Assembly (NCBI GenBank): GCA_964613215.1
Contig: CAZTHK010000013.1
Location: forward strand, 56,109-120,108
From: CAZTHK01 sp964613215
Lineage (GTDB): Bacteria > Krumholzibacteriota > Krumholzibacteriia > Krumholzibacteriales > CAZTHK01
Length of the DNA: 64,000 bases
Direction: 5' to 3'
A program made the translations under genes and the position numbers. Each line of letters opens with the position of its first letter. Within the stretch, counting starts at the first letter, position 1. Below are positions 53,579-62,359 of the stretch, piece by piece. The notes beneath the pieces were generated by a model. That model saw only the letters and a program-made list of their open reading frames with translations, had not been told where the DNA came from and did not search any database.

Positions 53579-54529
53579 CTAACCCTCCACTTTCCAGAAA
53601 TTGTTTACATCTTTACCTTCGATTTCTATGATATAGCCTCTCAATATTCCCTCGCCGTATTCAGAGCCCGGATTGACCACAGGGGTCTCACCGATCTTAT
53701 CGTCTCCGTAGGATTCATGAATATGTCCGTGCAGCCCTATCAGGGGCTGATGTTTTTCTATGGCCTGATAAACTGCCCTGGAACCGACATGGACAAAATT
53801 TACCTGTCCCGCCACGGTGACCGGCTTCTTGTTGGCGTCCAGCTCCGGTGCCAGGTCCAGCATGGTCCCGTGGGGTGGTGCATGGAAGTTGAATATCGAC
53901 TGTGAAGGATCATCCAGCTTCTCTACCAGTTTTTTTATCCTCTTGCCTATACCCTTGTCTTTATCCTCGCGGGGTGTATCCCAGGGGGTGGGATTTACAT
54001 AATCCAGGCTGATCATGGGGATTCCCAGCATATCCACCACCTCGTCCAGACACCATTGAATTCCTTCGTTCTGGTAAGATTTGATCACTTCATCGGCCAG
54101 GAAATCGTCATCGTTGCCGGGCATCACGATTACATCCACCCGGTCCACATCCACTTTGTCTATCAGCTGCTGCATCCAGTTGTCCAGCCTCTCCCTTATC
54201 ATTCCCATTATCAGTTCTTCCACCTTCCGGGGGCTTTCCTGAAGCTCCGCCACCTCGTCCGGATTGGTGCGCATGGTATAGGCGCCGGCATCCTGGATTC
54301 TCTTTTCCATTTCGTCCACTTCAGCTTCGGTCTCAAGAGTCATATTCTTGCCGAAGTAAAAGGCTTTGAAGCTGTTATTTTCCTGTTCGATAATGGGAAC
54401 CAGTGATTTTCCGGTTAAATCACCACAGAACAGCAGTGCGTCTGCATCGTGCATCTTGGGGACGTTGAGCCACTTGCGCCAGACACTGTTGGCGCCGTGC
54501 ACATCCGCGGAAAAGAATAATCTACTCAC
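53579..54529 (-). CDS. Calcineurin-like metallophosphoesterase
   Basis: 316 residues. The dinuclear metal motifs are in order: SADVHGA (Asp8, His10), FCGDLTG, VMPGNDDDF and HGHIHESYG, with FNFHAPPHG between. A long helical insertion (about 60-140) sits between the second and third motif. It could be a cyclic-nucleotide or nucleotide phosphatase. It lies nine bases after the permease gene and one base before the nucleotidyltransferase gene, which hints at an enzyme pair that makes and breaks a nucleotide bond (inference). Confidence 0.85.
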   Translation of the reverse strand: MSRLFFSADVHGANSVWRKWLNVPKMHDADALLFCGDLTGKSLVPIIEQENNSFKAFYFGKNMTLETEAEVDEMEKRIQDAGAYTMRTNPDEVAELQESPRKVEELIMGMIRERLDNWMQQLIDKVDVDRVDVIVMPGNDDDFLADEVIKSYQNEGIQWCLDEVVDMLGIPMISLDYVNPTPWDTPREDKDKGIGKRIKKLVEKLDDPSQSIFNFHAPPHGTMLDLAPELDANKKPVTVAGQVNFVHVGSRAVYQAIEKHQPLIGLHGHIHESYGDDKIGETPVVNPGSEYGEGILRGYIIEIEGKDVNNFWKVEG

Positions 54530-54538
54530 AATACCTCC

Positions 54539-56113
54539 TTATTCCGGTGGAATGTCCGAATATATCTTGCTGACATCCACACCCTCTTTTTTATTCTTGT
54601 TCTGCTGGATCACATAGACGATCAGACCGATCAGGATAACTCCGGTGAAGGTCAGCATCACCACCGGGGTGAAGTTTCTGAAGGCCATATAGATAAAGAA
54701 CCATCCCACCAGAAAGGTGAAAGCGCCCAGTATGCTTATTACCGGGACCCCGCCGATTTTCCACCGTACCGGAGAACGTTCGTAGATATGGGGCTTATGA
54801 TAGGGCAGGAGCATGGCACTTAATCCGTAGGGCCAGAAGATGAAGAAGGTGGTTATGGTCAGAATAGCCAGAATTACATTAACCGAAAGGGACATAAGTA
54901 AAACACCCAGCAGGACAAACAGGGCGTTGAGGTGTACCGCATTGGTGGGTGAGCCGGTTTTGCGGTTGACCTTGGAAAGTGCTTTGGGGAAGGACTTATC
55001 CATGGACATGGCAAAGGCCAGACGCGAATTTGCCAGGAAACCCGGCAGTATCGAGTTGGCAAACCACAGGGCTATGGAAACGGCTACCACCAGCCCGAAC
55101 CAGACATTCTTCGAAATCGACATGAAATAGAATGGAACGGACGGCTTGACCACATCCCCCATTATCCCCTTGAGAGCATCCGGGTGATTGTCGTAGAGGT
55201 AATCGTAGGAACCTATGAAGTCGCCGAAAGCTCTGTATGCCGCTGTTACAATGATAACGTAGAATAGACCGACAAAGAGCACCCCGATCATAAAGCCCCT
55301 GATCATGGATGTCTTGGGAGTTTTGATCTCGCCTCCGGCGTAGTTGATACCGGTGATGGAGGCATAGGCCCATACAACCACCAGTAAAGCGCTGACAGTG
55401 GAAGGAAAAGAGAATTCACCGCTCTGCCAGCCCAGCTCCGCCGCCTTCTGCTGGATGGCCTGGAAGGTGCCTGCTCCCCAGGTCTGGTTGAAAGCTGAAG
55501 AAACGCTTCCCATGTCGCCGGAGAAGAAAAACCAGATTACGGCTATCACAGTTCCCACCAGAGGAATGAAGAAAGCGACCCGCATTATATTCTTTACTTT
55601 TCTGATACCGGTATAGGCTATATACCAGAAAAATACTGTCCACAGAACCCCCCCGATGGTTTGCCCCAGAGCGGTCTGCATTGCAGCTCCCGCTTCAGCC
55701 AGCCAGCCAATCCCGCCGCTTAAGGCAGCGGTGGAGAATCCCGAGCCGATCACTCCCACCACCAGATATCCCAGCACACCGCTGGAGATACCATACCCGA
55801 TGAACAGCAGCCAAGAGCTCATATAACCTATGGTGGGGCCCAGCACCCTGCTTACCGCTATGTACAGCCCTCCGGAACGCGGCATAGCTGCGGAGGTTAT
55901 CGAAATAAGCAGCATTATTGGAATGAAGATGGCCAGTCCCAGCAGGAAGGCAAGAGCAATGTTTGCTCCCGGAAAGTCAGCCGCGGTGGACACGGAGTAG
56001 AACATCACCCCCGAAGCCGCCGGGCCCGCTACCACAAAGATAAAAACATCCAGCCAGGAGAGCTCCCTGACCAGTCCCGATGCCCGTCTGGTAAATATTA
56101 CTCCATCTTGCAT
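54539..56113 (-). CDS. APC-superfamily amino acid permease
   Basis: 524 residues, about 12-14 membrane helices. It has the APC opening (ELSWLDVFIFVVAGPAASG), AMPRSGGLYIAVSRVLGPTIGY and the conserved region around FANSRLAFAMSMDKSFPKAL. The substrate is not readable. It is the first gene of a block with the phosphoesterase and nucleotidyltransferase; the racemase operon on the same strand lies upstream, so an ornithine or lysine role is conceivable. AGGAGGTCG precedes the ATG. Confidence 0.9.
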   Translation of the reverse strand: MQDGVIFTRRASGLVRELSWLDVFIFVVAGPAASGVMFYSVSTAADFPGANIALAFLLGLAIFIPIMLLISITSAAMPRSGGLYIAVSRVLGPTIGYMSSWLLFIGYGISSGVLGYLVVGVIGSGFSTAALSGGIGWLAEAGAAMQTALGQTIGGVLWTVFFWYIAYTGIRKVKNIMRVAFFIPLVGTVIAVIWFFFSGDMGSVSSAFNQTWGAGTFQAIQQKAAELGWQSGEFSFPSTVSALLVVVWAYASITGINYAGGEIKTPKTSMIRGFMIGVLFVGLFYVIIVTAAYRAFGDFIGSYDYLYDNHPDALKGIMGDVVKPSVPFYFMSISKNVWFGLVVAVSIALWFANSILPGFLANSRLAFAMSMDKSFPKALSKVNRKTGSPTNAVHLNALFVLLGVLLMSLSVNVILAILTITTFFIFWPYGLSAMLLPYHKPHIYERSPVRWKIGGVPVISILGAFTFLVGWFFIYMAFRNFTPVVMLTFTGVILIGLIVYVIQQNKNKKEGVDVSKIYSDIPPE

Positions 56114-56257
56114 TTATCGACCTCCTCTGGAAGTTATATAATTCATATGCTTTAATACTAAAGGCATTTCACACATTAATGAAGGATAAATTCAGACAAA
56201 GAGGGTTTTCATCTGATCACCCTCTGAGACATTGAATCCGCCGTGGCGGTTGACGGA

Positions 56258-56284
56258 CCCGCCGGGATGCTGCCGGCCGGCGGG
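56258..56284 (-). terminator. GC hairpin downstream of the racemase gene
   Basis: CCCGCCGG (56258-56265) pairs with CCGGCGGG (56277-56284), loop 11 bases. It lies 80 bases after the racemase stop, before the permease gene. No T-run on either strand. Confidence 0.45.
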
Positions 56285-56361
56285 GTAGACCCTTCTGTGA
56301 TATTTGAGACGGTCATCGATACAGGATAAATGAATGTAAGGTTCCGGAACTGAAACCGGAA

Positions 56362-57537
56362 TTATGCTGGTTCATTGTTTTCGTGCTTTTCCTCTTCCTT
56401 CAGGGAGGGAGATATCCTTGTCTGCTCCCTGTCTATCATCTTTTCGAAATTATCCAGGGGCGGGTTTATCTCTTTCTTGATGTACTTGCTGCTCATCAGT
56501 CTCAACAGGGCGGAGTAGTTAACCCTGAACTTTATCAGGTCGCCCACATTCAGTCCTCCGGTATGGTCGCCGATACTGACCACGGTGATATCGCTGCTGG
56601 CGCCCACGATCCGGTGGTTGGGATCTATGGGGGTGAGCCCGGAGAGGGCGGTGTCGAGCTCCCCTATATTGATCAGGGCCCGGTAGCCCCGTTCACCGGG
56701 GGAGTAGCCCTGATCTTCCTCATCCTTCTCGAAGGGGGTGGTTTCAGAGGAGGTCTCCACTTGCGGGGTCATCCTCTTCTCCTTGATCTCCACGATCTCC
56801 GCCTCCAGCAGAATGGCATCGGAGCGGTAGCCGGGCAGGGTTCCTCCATTTATCAGATCGGTTCCCAGGAATATGGCTTCTCCTATCCGGAAGTGGTTGA
56901 TCGCCTTGGGCATTTCCTTGTTGAGCAGCAGGGGCAGGGAGGCGGTGGACCCTCCCGATATGAGGGGAAGCTTCCTGTCGAATTTAAGCTCCAGCAACTC
57001 CCGGTAGAGGGCCAGCTGCATGAACTGGTCGTTGGAGGGCACCACACCGGCCAGACAGCCCAGGTTACTCCCTATTCCGATAACATTGATATTGGAGAGT
57101 TCGAACACATGCTGGTAGAACTTTATCAGGGTGCCGGGAAGTATTCCCTCCCGCAGGTCGCCCAGTTCGATCATTATTATTATGTTGTGTATCTTATCCT
57201 TGCGCCCGGCCTCCTCATTGAGCGCTTCGATGATCCCGGTCTCACTGTTCAGGCTGATGTCGGCCAGTTCCACCACATCCGGTATGGAGGAGTAGTTGGG
57301 TACCCTCAGATACCACGACTCGAAGGCGGGCAGCAGGTCTTCTATTACATGAAGATTGGATATTCTGGAATCCCCTATCGATTCAACTCCCATCAGCTTC
57401 AGCGCCTTTATGGTCTTCTTGTGGCCGCACAGAACCTTGGTGACCAGGGTCCATCTGCCTCCGTGCAGCCGCATCAGGTCATTGGTAAGAGTCAGATTAT
57501 ATTTGAGCGGTTCCAGGTTTATCACTACTCTGTTCAT
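56362..57537 (-). CDS. Alanine/ornithine racemase family PLP enzyme
   Basis: 391 residues. A fold-type III PLP barrel: the PLP lysine sits in TLVTKVLCGHKKTIKAL, and later LISGGSTASLPLL and FRIGEAIFLGTDL match the ornithine-racemase group more than Alr. A charged insertion (about 255-285, with TSSETTPFEKDEEDQG) and an acidic-basic tail are unusual. It would interconvert D- and L-forms of ornithine or a related amino acid. Its ATG overlaps the stop of the upstream acetyltransferase by four bases (ATGA). Confidence 0.85.
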   Translation of the reverse strand: MNRVVINLEPLKYNLTLTNDLMRLHGGRWTLVTKVLCGHKKTIKALKLMGVESIGDSRISNLHVIEDLLPAFESWYLRVPNYSSIPDVVELADISLNSETGIIEALNEEAGRKDKIHNIIIMIELGDLREGILPGTLIKFYQHVFELSNINVIGIGSNLGCLAGVVPSNDQFMQLALYRELLELKFDRKLPLISGGSTASLPLLLNKEMPKAINHFRIGEAIFLGTDLINGGTLPGYRSDAILLEAEIVEIKEKRMTPQVETSSETTPFEKDEEDQGYSPGERGYRALINIGELDTALSGLTPIDPNHRIVGASSDITVVSIGDHTGGLNVGDLIKFRVNYSALLRLMSSKYIKKEINPPLDNFEKMIDREQTRISPSLKEEEKHENNEPA

Positions 57538-57974
57538 TTTTTATATCTCATCTCCCTGTATTTACTGGTCATTCCCATGCTTTCATAGAACTTTACCGCC
57601 GGATTGTCGTGTTCCACATGTAATTTTATATCCCCTTCGGTATGCTCCGCCACCTTCCGGAACATCTTCTTCCCCACTCCCCTGCGCCTGGCATCGGGGC
57701 TGACTGCAATATAGAGCAGCAGATTCTCGGGCACAAAACCGGTCATCCCGGTGGTAAGCATAACCACGGCTCCCAGAGGCTTTTCATCCTCCCCGGCGAT
57801 TACTACAAAACCGCTGTTCATATCATCCGGGGTGAGAGATTTCTTGATCCCTGCGGCTACCTCTTCCCTGGGATCTTCGTAGGGTTTGAGGCTTTCATAC
57901 AGGAAATCGGTCAGCCCCCGGAAATCTATCCATGAGGGGAAATCGTCCATATTTTCAACTATGTGAATGTTCAA
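57534..57974 (-). CDS. GNAT acetyltransferase
   Basis: 146 residues. A GNAT domain with the acetyl-CoA loop SPDARRRGVGKKMF and a closing NPAVKFYESMGMTSK. The N-terminal third is variable. The substrate is unknown; pairing with an amino acid racemase through a four-base overlap suggests an amino acid or polyamine substrate (inference). Confidence 0.88.
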   Translation of the reverse strand: MNIHIVENMDDFPSWIDFRGLTDFLYESLKPYEDPREEVAAGIKKSLTPDDMNSGFVVIAGEDEKPLGAVVMLTTGMTGFVPENLLLYIAVSPDARRRGVGKKMFRKVAEHTEGDIKLHVEHDNPAVKFYESMGMTSKYREMRYKK

Positions 57975-58301
57975 GTTGTCTCTCCCTTCAGATTGCGGAA
58001 GGAGGCAGCCGATTTATTCTTCTGGCGGGCCTTAACCTTCGTTCTCTTATTATGGCGGGTGGAGAAATGGGGAGGGTAAATAAGGGCCTGCCTGTTCCCT
58101 GTCGCCGGCTTTTCATTATTATAATTATCTGCCACCCTGTACAACTTCCTTCAGTCAACCCTCCGGCATTACCGGCTTCTCTCCGGCAATGACATTATGC
58201 CTTATTACCCGGCGGGGCAATTTTGCATCATTTCATTAAACCGGAATATTCAGTTTATCAAGCGCTTTTGAATTCATTATAGGGTATAGCCGGCGGGAGG
58301 G
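57975..58301. other. Intergenic region
   Basis: About 330 bases between nrdG and the acetyltransferase gene, all on the minus strand. It should hold the promoter of the acetyltransferase-racemase pair. No gene or clear structure seen. Confidence 0.4.
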
Positions 58302-58928
58302 TCAAACCTTTATTCCCTCTCTCAGAGAGGAATCCAGGGCATTCTCCGGCTGGAAGTCCTGAAGGTGGTGGGGGGAGCCGGGGGGAACCATCTTCTGTAT
58401 GGCCTGTATATCCTTCTCTGACATCAGTGGTTTCACCACGGTGGTTCTGAACTCGTGCTCCACACCGCTTTCTGATATCAGGGTGATACTTTCCTGTATC
58501 CTGTCTGTGTTCACCCTTACCCCTGCCAGGCGGTGATAGGATTCCAGGGGGGCTTTAAGGTCCATGGCTATGAAATCGACCAGATTCCTGTCCAGAAGCC
58601 TGCCTATAACACCGGGAAGGCTACCGTTGGTGTCGAGCTTTATCTCCAGGTCGAATTTTCTAAGCTCCTCCAGAAACTCTGCGATATCCGGCTGGATGGA
58701 AGGCTCCCCTCCGCACATTACTATTCCGTCCAGGCGGTTGCCTCTGGGTCTGATAAATTCGAATATCTCCCCTTCCGGAATATAATCTCCATCCGGCCTC
58801 TCCCTGCCTATAAGATTGCCATTGTGGCAGAAGGGGCATCTGAAGTTGCATCCCTGGGTAAAGATTACCGCAGATACCCTTCCGGGAAAATCGCTCAGGG
58901 AGAATGGGGTAAATCCGCCGATAAGCAT
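58302..58928 (-). CDS. nrdG: Anaerobic ribonucleotide reductase activating protein
   Basis: 208 residues, radical-SAM enzyme that puts the glycyl radical on NrdD. The Fe-S cysteines are in TQGCNFRCPFCHNG; the SAM-binding motif is VMCGGEPSIQ. It is longer than E. coli NrdG and like the NrdG2/PflA type found with zinc-containing NrdD. It starts two bases after nrdD. The protein works only without oxygen. Confidence 0.93.
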   Translation of the reverse strand: MLIGGFTPFSLSDFPGRVSAVIFTQGCNFRCPFCHNGNLIGRERPDGDYIPEGEIFEFIRPRGNRLDGIVMCGGEPSIQPDIAEFLEELRKFDLEIKLDTNGSLPGVIGRLLDRNLVDFIAMDLKAPLESYHRLAGVRVNTDRIQESITLISESGVEHEFRTTVVKPLMSEKDIQAIQKMVPPGSPHHLQDFQPENALDSSLREGIKV

Positions 58929-58930
58929 GA

Positions 58931-61096
58931 TTAATTGGCCTGGTTGTCTATGGAGTAGTTCTTCCTCAACTCGAATTCAGCCTGCTTGCCCTCATTCCAC
59001 TGTTCCACCGGCCGGAGGTAACCAACCACCCTGGAGTAGATTTCGGTCTTTTCCCCGCACCTGGGACAGCTGCTCTCCCTGCCCCGGATATATCCGTGGG
59101 CGGGGCAGATGGAGAAGGTGGGGGTCATGGTGAAGTAGGGGAGGTGGTAGTTGGTACAGATCTTTCTGACAAAGCTCTTTACCGCTCCCGGGTCTGAGCT
59201 GGCTTCACCCAGAAAGATGTGCATTACTGTTCCGCCGGTGTAGAGGGTCTGCAGTTCATCCTGCAGGTCCAGCACATGGTAGATATCGTCGGAGAAGTTG
59301 ACCGGAAGCTGGGTGGAGTTGGTGTAGAATGGCTCCGTATCCGGGCTGTCTTCCAGTTCATGATTGGCGCTCTTAACGCCGGGATAAAGTTCCTGGTCCA
59401 GCCTGGCCAGCCGGTAGGTAGTTCCCTCTGCAGGGGTGGCTTCCAGGTTGTAAAGGTTTCCGCTATCCTGCTGATAGCTCATCAGACGTTCCCGCATGTG
59501 GTTCATCACCCTGGTGGAGAATTTGATTCCCTCCTGTTTGCCGATATTCTTCCCCAGCAGGTTGGTGCAGGCTTCGTTCATCCCCACCAGCCCTATGGTG
59601 GAGAAGTGATTCTGCCAGTATTTACCAAACCTCTCCTTGACGTTGCGCAGATAGAACTTGGTGAAGGGGTAGAGATCGTTTTCGGTGAAGTGCTCGAGCA
59701 CCTTGCGCTTGGTTTCCAGGCTGCTGCGGGCTTTCTCCATAAGGGTGTCCAGGCGGTTGAGAAAGTCATCTTCGTCTGAGGCCAGGTAGCCCAGCCGGGG
59801 CATGTTCATGGTTACCACCCCGATGGAGCCGGTCTGGGGATTTGCTCCGAAAAGCCCCCCTCCGCGCTTCTCCAGGGTGCGCAGGTCCAGTCTGAGCCGG
59901 CAGCACATCGACCTGGCATCATCGGGGGACATATCCGAGTTGGTGAAGTTGGCGAAGTAGGGGATACCGTACTTGGCGGTTACCTCCCACAGCCGCTCGA
60001 TCCCGGGGGCATCCCAGTTGAAGTCGGAGGAGATATTATAGGTGGGTATGGGGAAGGTGAACACCCGCCCCTTGGCATCGCCCTCCGAGAGCACCTCCAG
60101 AAATGCCCGGTTGAACATGTTCATCTCCTCCTGGAAGGCTCCGTAGCTCTCCTTCTGAGGTTCTCCCCCTATCACCACCGGGTCGTTAACCAGGGTGGAG
60201 GGAGGCTGCAGATCCAGGGTGACATTGGTAAAGGGTGTCTGGAAACCCACCCTGGTGGGCACGTTGACATTGAACACGAACTCCTGCAGGGCCTGCTTTA
60301 CCTGATCGTAGTTCAATCCGTCGTGGCGTATAAAGGGGGCCAGCAGGGTGTCCAGGTTGGAGAAGGCCTGCGCTCCGGCCGCCTCTCCCTGGAGGGTATA
60401 GAAGAAGTTTACTATCTGGCCCAGGGCGGTGCGGAAGTGTCTGGCCGGCGAGCTCTCTACCTTGCCGGGAGCTCCCTTGAATCCGCACATCAGAAGATCA
60501 CGCAGGTCCCAGCCCACACAGTAGACCGACAGCAGGCTTAGGTCGTGAATGTGAAAGTCCCCCCGGTTGTGGGCCTCCCTTATCTCGGGGGTGTATATCT
60601 TGTTAAGCCAGTATGTCTTGCTTACTTCGCTGGAGATGTAATTATTAAGTCCCTGAAGGGAATAGGACATGTTGCTGTTCTCTTTTACCTTCCAGTCCAG
60701 CTTATCCAGGTAGCTGTCGATCAGATTGAGGTTGGCCTTCTTTACCATCTCCCGGTTGCGGGCATGCTGGTCGCGGTAGAGGATGTATGACTTGGCGGTT
60801 TTTTTGAAAGGTGAGGCCAGCAGTACCTCTTCGACCATATCCTGAATCTCCTCCACCGACGGGATTTCCGAACTCAGCGCTGTCTGCGCCAGGGTCAGCA
60901 CCCTCATGGTAAGAAGTTTGGCCGTATCCTCGGAGAACTCTCCGCTAGCCCTTCCCGCTTTGATCAGGGCCCCGGTGATCTTGGAAGCGTCGAACGATAC
61001 TATCCGGCCGTCGCGCTTTACTATATTGGAGAACTGCGGACTTGTGTTTTTCTCATATAGGTTTCTGATATCCTGGGAAGATACTTCCATGGCCAA
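58931..61096 (-). CDS. nrdD: Anaerobic (class III) ribonucleoside-triphosphate reductase
   Basis: 721 residues. Reduces ribonucleotides to deoxyribonucleotides with a glycyl radical. An ATP-cone domain (about 20-110, VKRDGRIVSFDASKI) regulates it allosterically. Core motifs: NRGDFHIHDLS, YCVGWDLRDLL, SMCCRLRLD (active-site cysteines) and FGANPQTGSIGVVTMNM. Near the C-terminus a zinc site (CPAHGY, then CPRCG) precedes the glycyl-radical motif RVVGYLRPVEQW. NrdG follows two bases later. Two NrdR boxes overlap its promoter, so repression by NrdR is expected. A single ATG with AGGAG just upstream. Confidence 0.95.
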   Translation of the reverse strand: MAMEVSSQDIRNLYEKNTSPQFSNIVKRDGRIVSFDASKITGALIKAGRASGEFSEDTAKLLTMRVLTLAQTALSSEIPSVEEIQDMVEEVLLASPFKKTAKSYILYRDQHARNREMVKKANLNLIDSYLDKLDWKVKENSNMSYSLQGLNNYISSEVSKTYWLNKIYTPEIREAHNRGDFHIHDLSLLSVYCVGWDLRDLLMCGFKGAPGKVESSPARHFRTALGQIVNFFYTLQGEAAGAQAFSNLDTLLAPFIRHDGLNYDQVKQALQEFVFNVNVPTRVGFQTPFTNVTLDLQPPSTLVNDPVVIGGEPQKESYGAFQEEMNMFNRAFLEVLSEGDAKGRVFTFPIPTYNISSDFNWDAPGIERLWEVTAKYGIPYFANFTNSDMSPDDARSMCCRLRLDLRTLEKRGGGLFGANPQTGSIGVVTMNMPRLGYLASDEDDFLNRLDTLMEKARSSLETKRKVLEHFTENDLYPFTKFYLRNVKERFGKYWQNHFSTIGLVGMNEACTNLLGKNIGKQEGIKFSTRVMNHMRERLMSYQQDSGNLYNLEATPAEGTTYRLARLDQELYPGVKSANHELEDSPDTEPFYTNSTQLPVNFSDDIYHVLDLQDELQTLYTGGTVMHIFLGEASSDPGAVKSFVRKICTNYHLPYFTMTPTFSICPAHGYIRGRESSCPRCGEKTEIYSRVVGYLRPVEQWNEGKQAEFELRKNYSIDNQAN

Positions 61097-61230
61097 ACTC
61101 CTCTGATCTGGTGGACTAAGAAGGTCAAAGGCGAAATATTGTATGAGGAGTCCCGGATTGTGGGTCGCTCCCGCTCGCAGTGACTGGCCCGCTTTTCCGT
61201 TGAAGTTGCTTAAATCATCACCACGGCAAG

Positions 61231-61246
61231 ACCCAATATATTGGGG
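61231..61246 (-). promoter_or_regulatory. NrdR box 1 over the nrdD -10 region
   Basis: ACCCAATATATTGGGG, a near-perfect palindrome of NrdR-box form. It covers the -10 (TATATT on the minus strand, 61235-61240) of a promoter whose -35 TTGACA is at 61258-61263 with a 17-base spacer. Confidence 0.75.
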
Positions 61247-61262
61247 CTTCTAAAATATGTCA

Positions 61263-61278
61263 ACACTAAATATTGGAA
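61263..61278 (-). promoter_or_regulatory. NrdR box 2 upstream of the nrdD -35
   Basis: ACACTAAATATTGGAA, matching the NrdR consensus better on its left half. It is 32 bases from box 1, about three helical turns, the usual spacing of paired NrdR boxes. Confidence 0.7.
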
Positions 61279-61536
61279 ATCTTAATCTTTTTTTAACACT
61301 TCCGGTATCTCCTGGCGTAACCGCAAGTTATAAGCTGGAATCAGCCGGGTACCGGAATCAAGACATTTTTCACTGGAAATTATTTCAGTATTTGTTAAAT
61401 TTAAGAACGGAAAGTTCGGGACAGTTCTGGTCATTTTAATCATTAAACACATATTTAAACGGTTTGATTTTGAAGATTCATGATATGAAATATATCTGGT
61501 AGTTATGTCAGCAAGGAATAACGGAGGGGGATGTAT

Positions 61537-61932
61537 ATGAATAACCAGTCTGGAAACATTCTGTTCATAGACGACGATGATATAATACGGGAGGTTATCC
61601 CCAGGTTGATCGGGAAGCTGGGGTACGGGGTGGATACCGCCTCAGGTGTGGAAGAATCGGTCGAGAAGTACAGGGAGGCCTTCCGCACCGATGGAAGTTA
61701 TGATGTGGTGATCGTGGATCTCTTCCTGGGAGCCGGGGTGGGAGGTGTCACAGCAGCCAGGAGGATTCTGGATATCGACCCCCGGGCCAGTATTATCGCC
61801 TCCAGCGGGGACAGTCAGCACAAGGTGATGAAAAACTACCGCAAATACGGTTTCTCCGATGTGATAGTAAAGCCCTACACCGCAGCCGAACTGGGGGAGA
61901 AGCTGGGGGAGTTTGTAAAGCCTCGGGGTTGA
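61537..61932 (+). CDS. Single-domain response regulator
   Basis: 131 residues. The receiver has FIDDDD, phosphoacceptor Asp61 in VVIVDLFLGAGVGG and the IVKPYT lysine; SSGDS takes the place of the usual threonine region. No output domain. ATG 61537 is about eight bases from a GGAGGGGG site; ATG 61531 is too close. Not next to a kinase. Confidence 0.85.
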   Translation: MNNQSGNILFIDDDDIIREVIPRLIGKLGYGVDTASGVEESVEKYREAFRTDGSYDVVIVDLFLGAGVGGVTAARRILDIDPRASIIASSGDSQHKVMKNYRKYGFSDVIVKPYTAAELGEKLGEFVKPRG

Positions 61933-62155
61933 CGCCGGCGAGGTTTAATATTCTGCAGCGGCCATTCCGCCGGCAGGTGCCGGCCGCAGCGCAGGCTCTG
62001 TTTTTCATCTGTTTGCATTTCAATGTCATGTTGACGAACCGGCTGTTGGCGAGTATATTAGAGGGCTGGAAAGGAAATATCGATATCGACACCACCTCCG
62101 GGGTGGTGTTTATATCCTGCAGCCGGTTTGCTAAGGGTTATTCTGCAGGAATTAT

Positions 62156-62229
<74 letters not shown>

Positions 62230-62282
62230 TTCTCTTTTTCCTTGCAGCCGGCCGCGCTGTTAATTAAAATTCAGACAGTTGT

Positions 62283-62359
62283 GGTGGGCATAGCTCAGTT
62301 GGTAGAGCCCTGGATTGTGGATCCAGTTGTCACGGGTTCGAATCCCGTTGTCCACCCCA
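62283..62359 (+). tRNA. tRNA-His (anticodon GTG)
   Basis: Acceptor GTGGGCA with TGTCCAC plus the extra G-1 opposite C73, as expected for tRNA-His. Anticodon stem CTGGA/TCCAG with loop TTGTGGA. GGTTCGAATCC in the T arm. CCA is encoded at 62357-62359. The last 30 bases are also the 3' end of the serine recombinase gene. Confidence 0.95.

Larger units (their letters stand above)
61097..61536. other. Divergent regulatory region of nrdD
   Basis: About 440 bases. Left part: 130-base nrdD leader. Middle: the promoter with two NrdR boxes. Right part: AT-rich DNA with the leader of the receiver gene. No gene seen. Confidence 0.5.
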
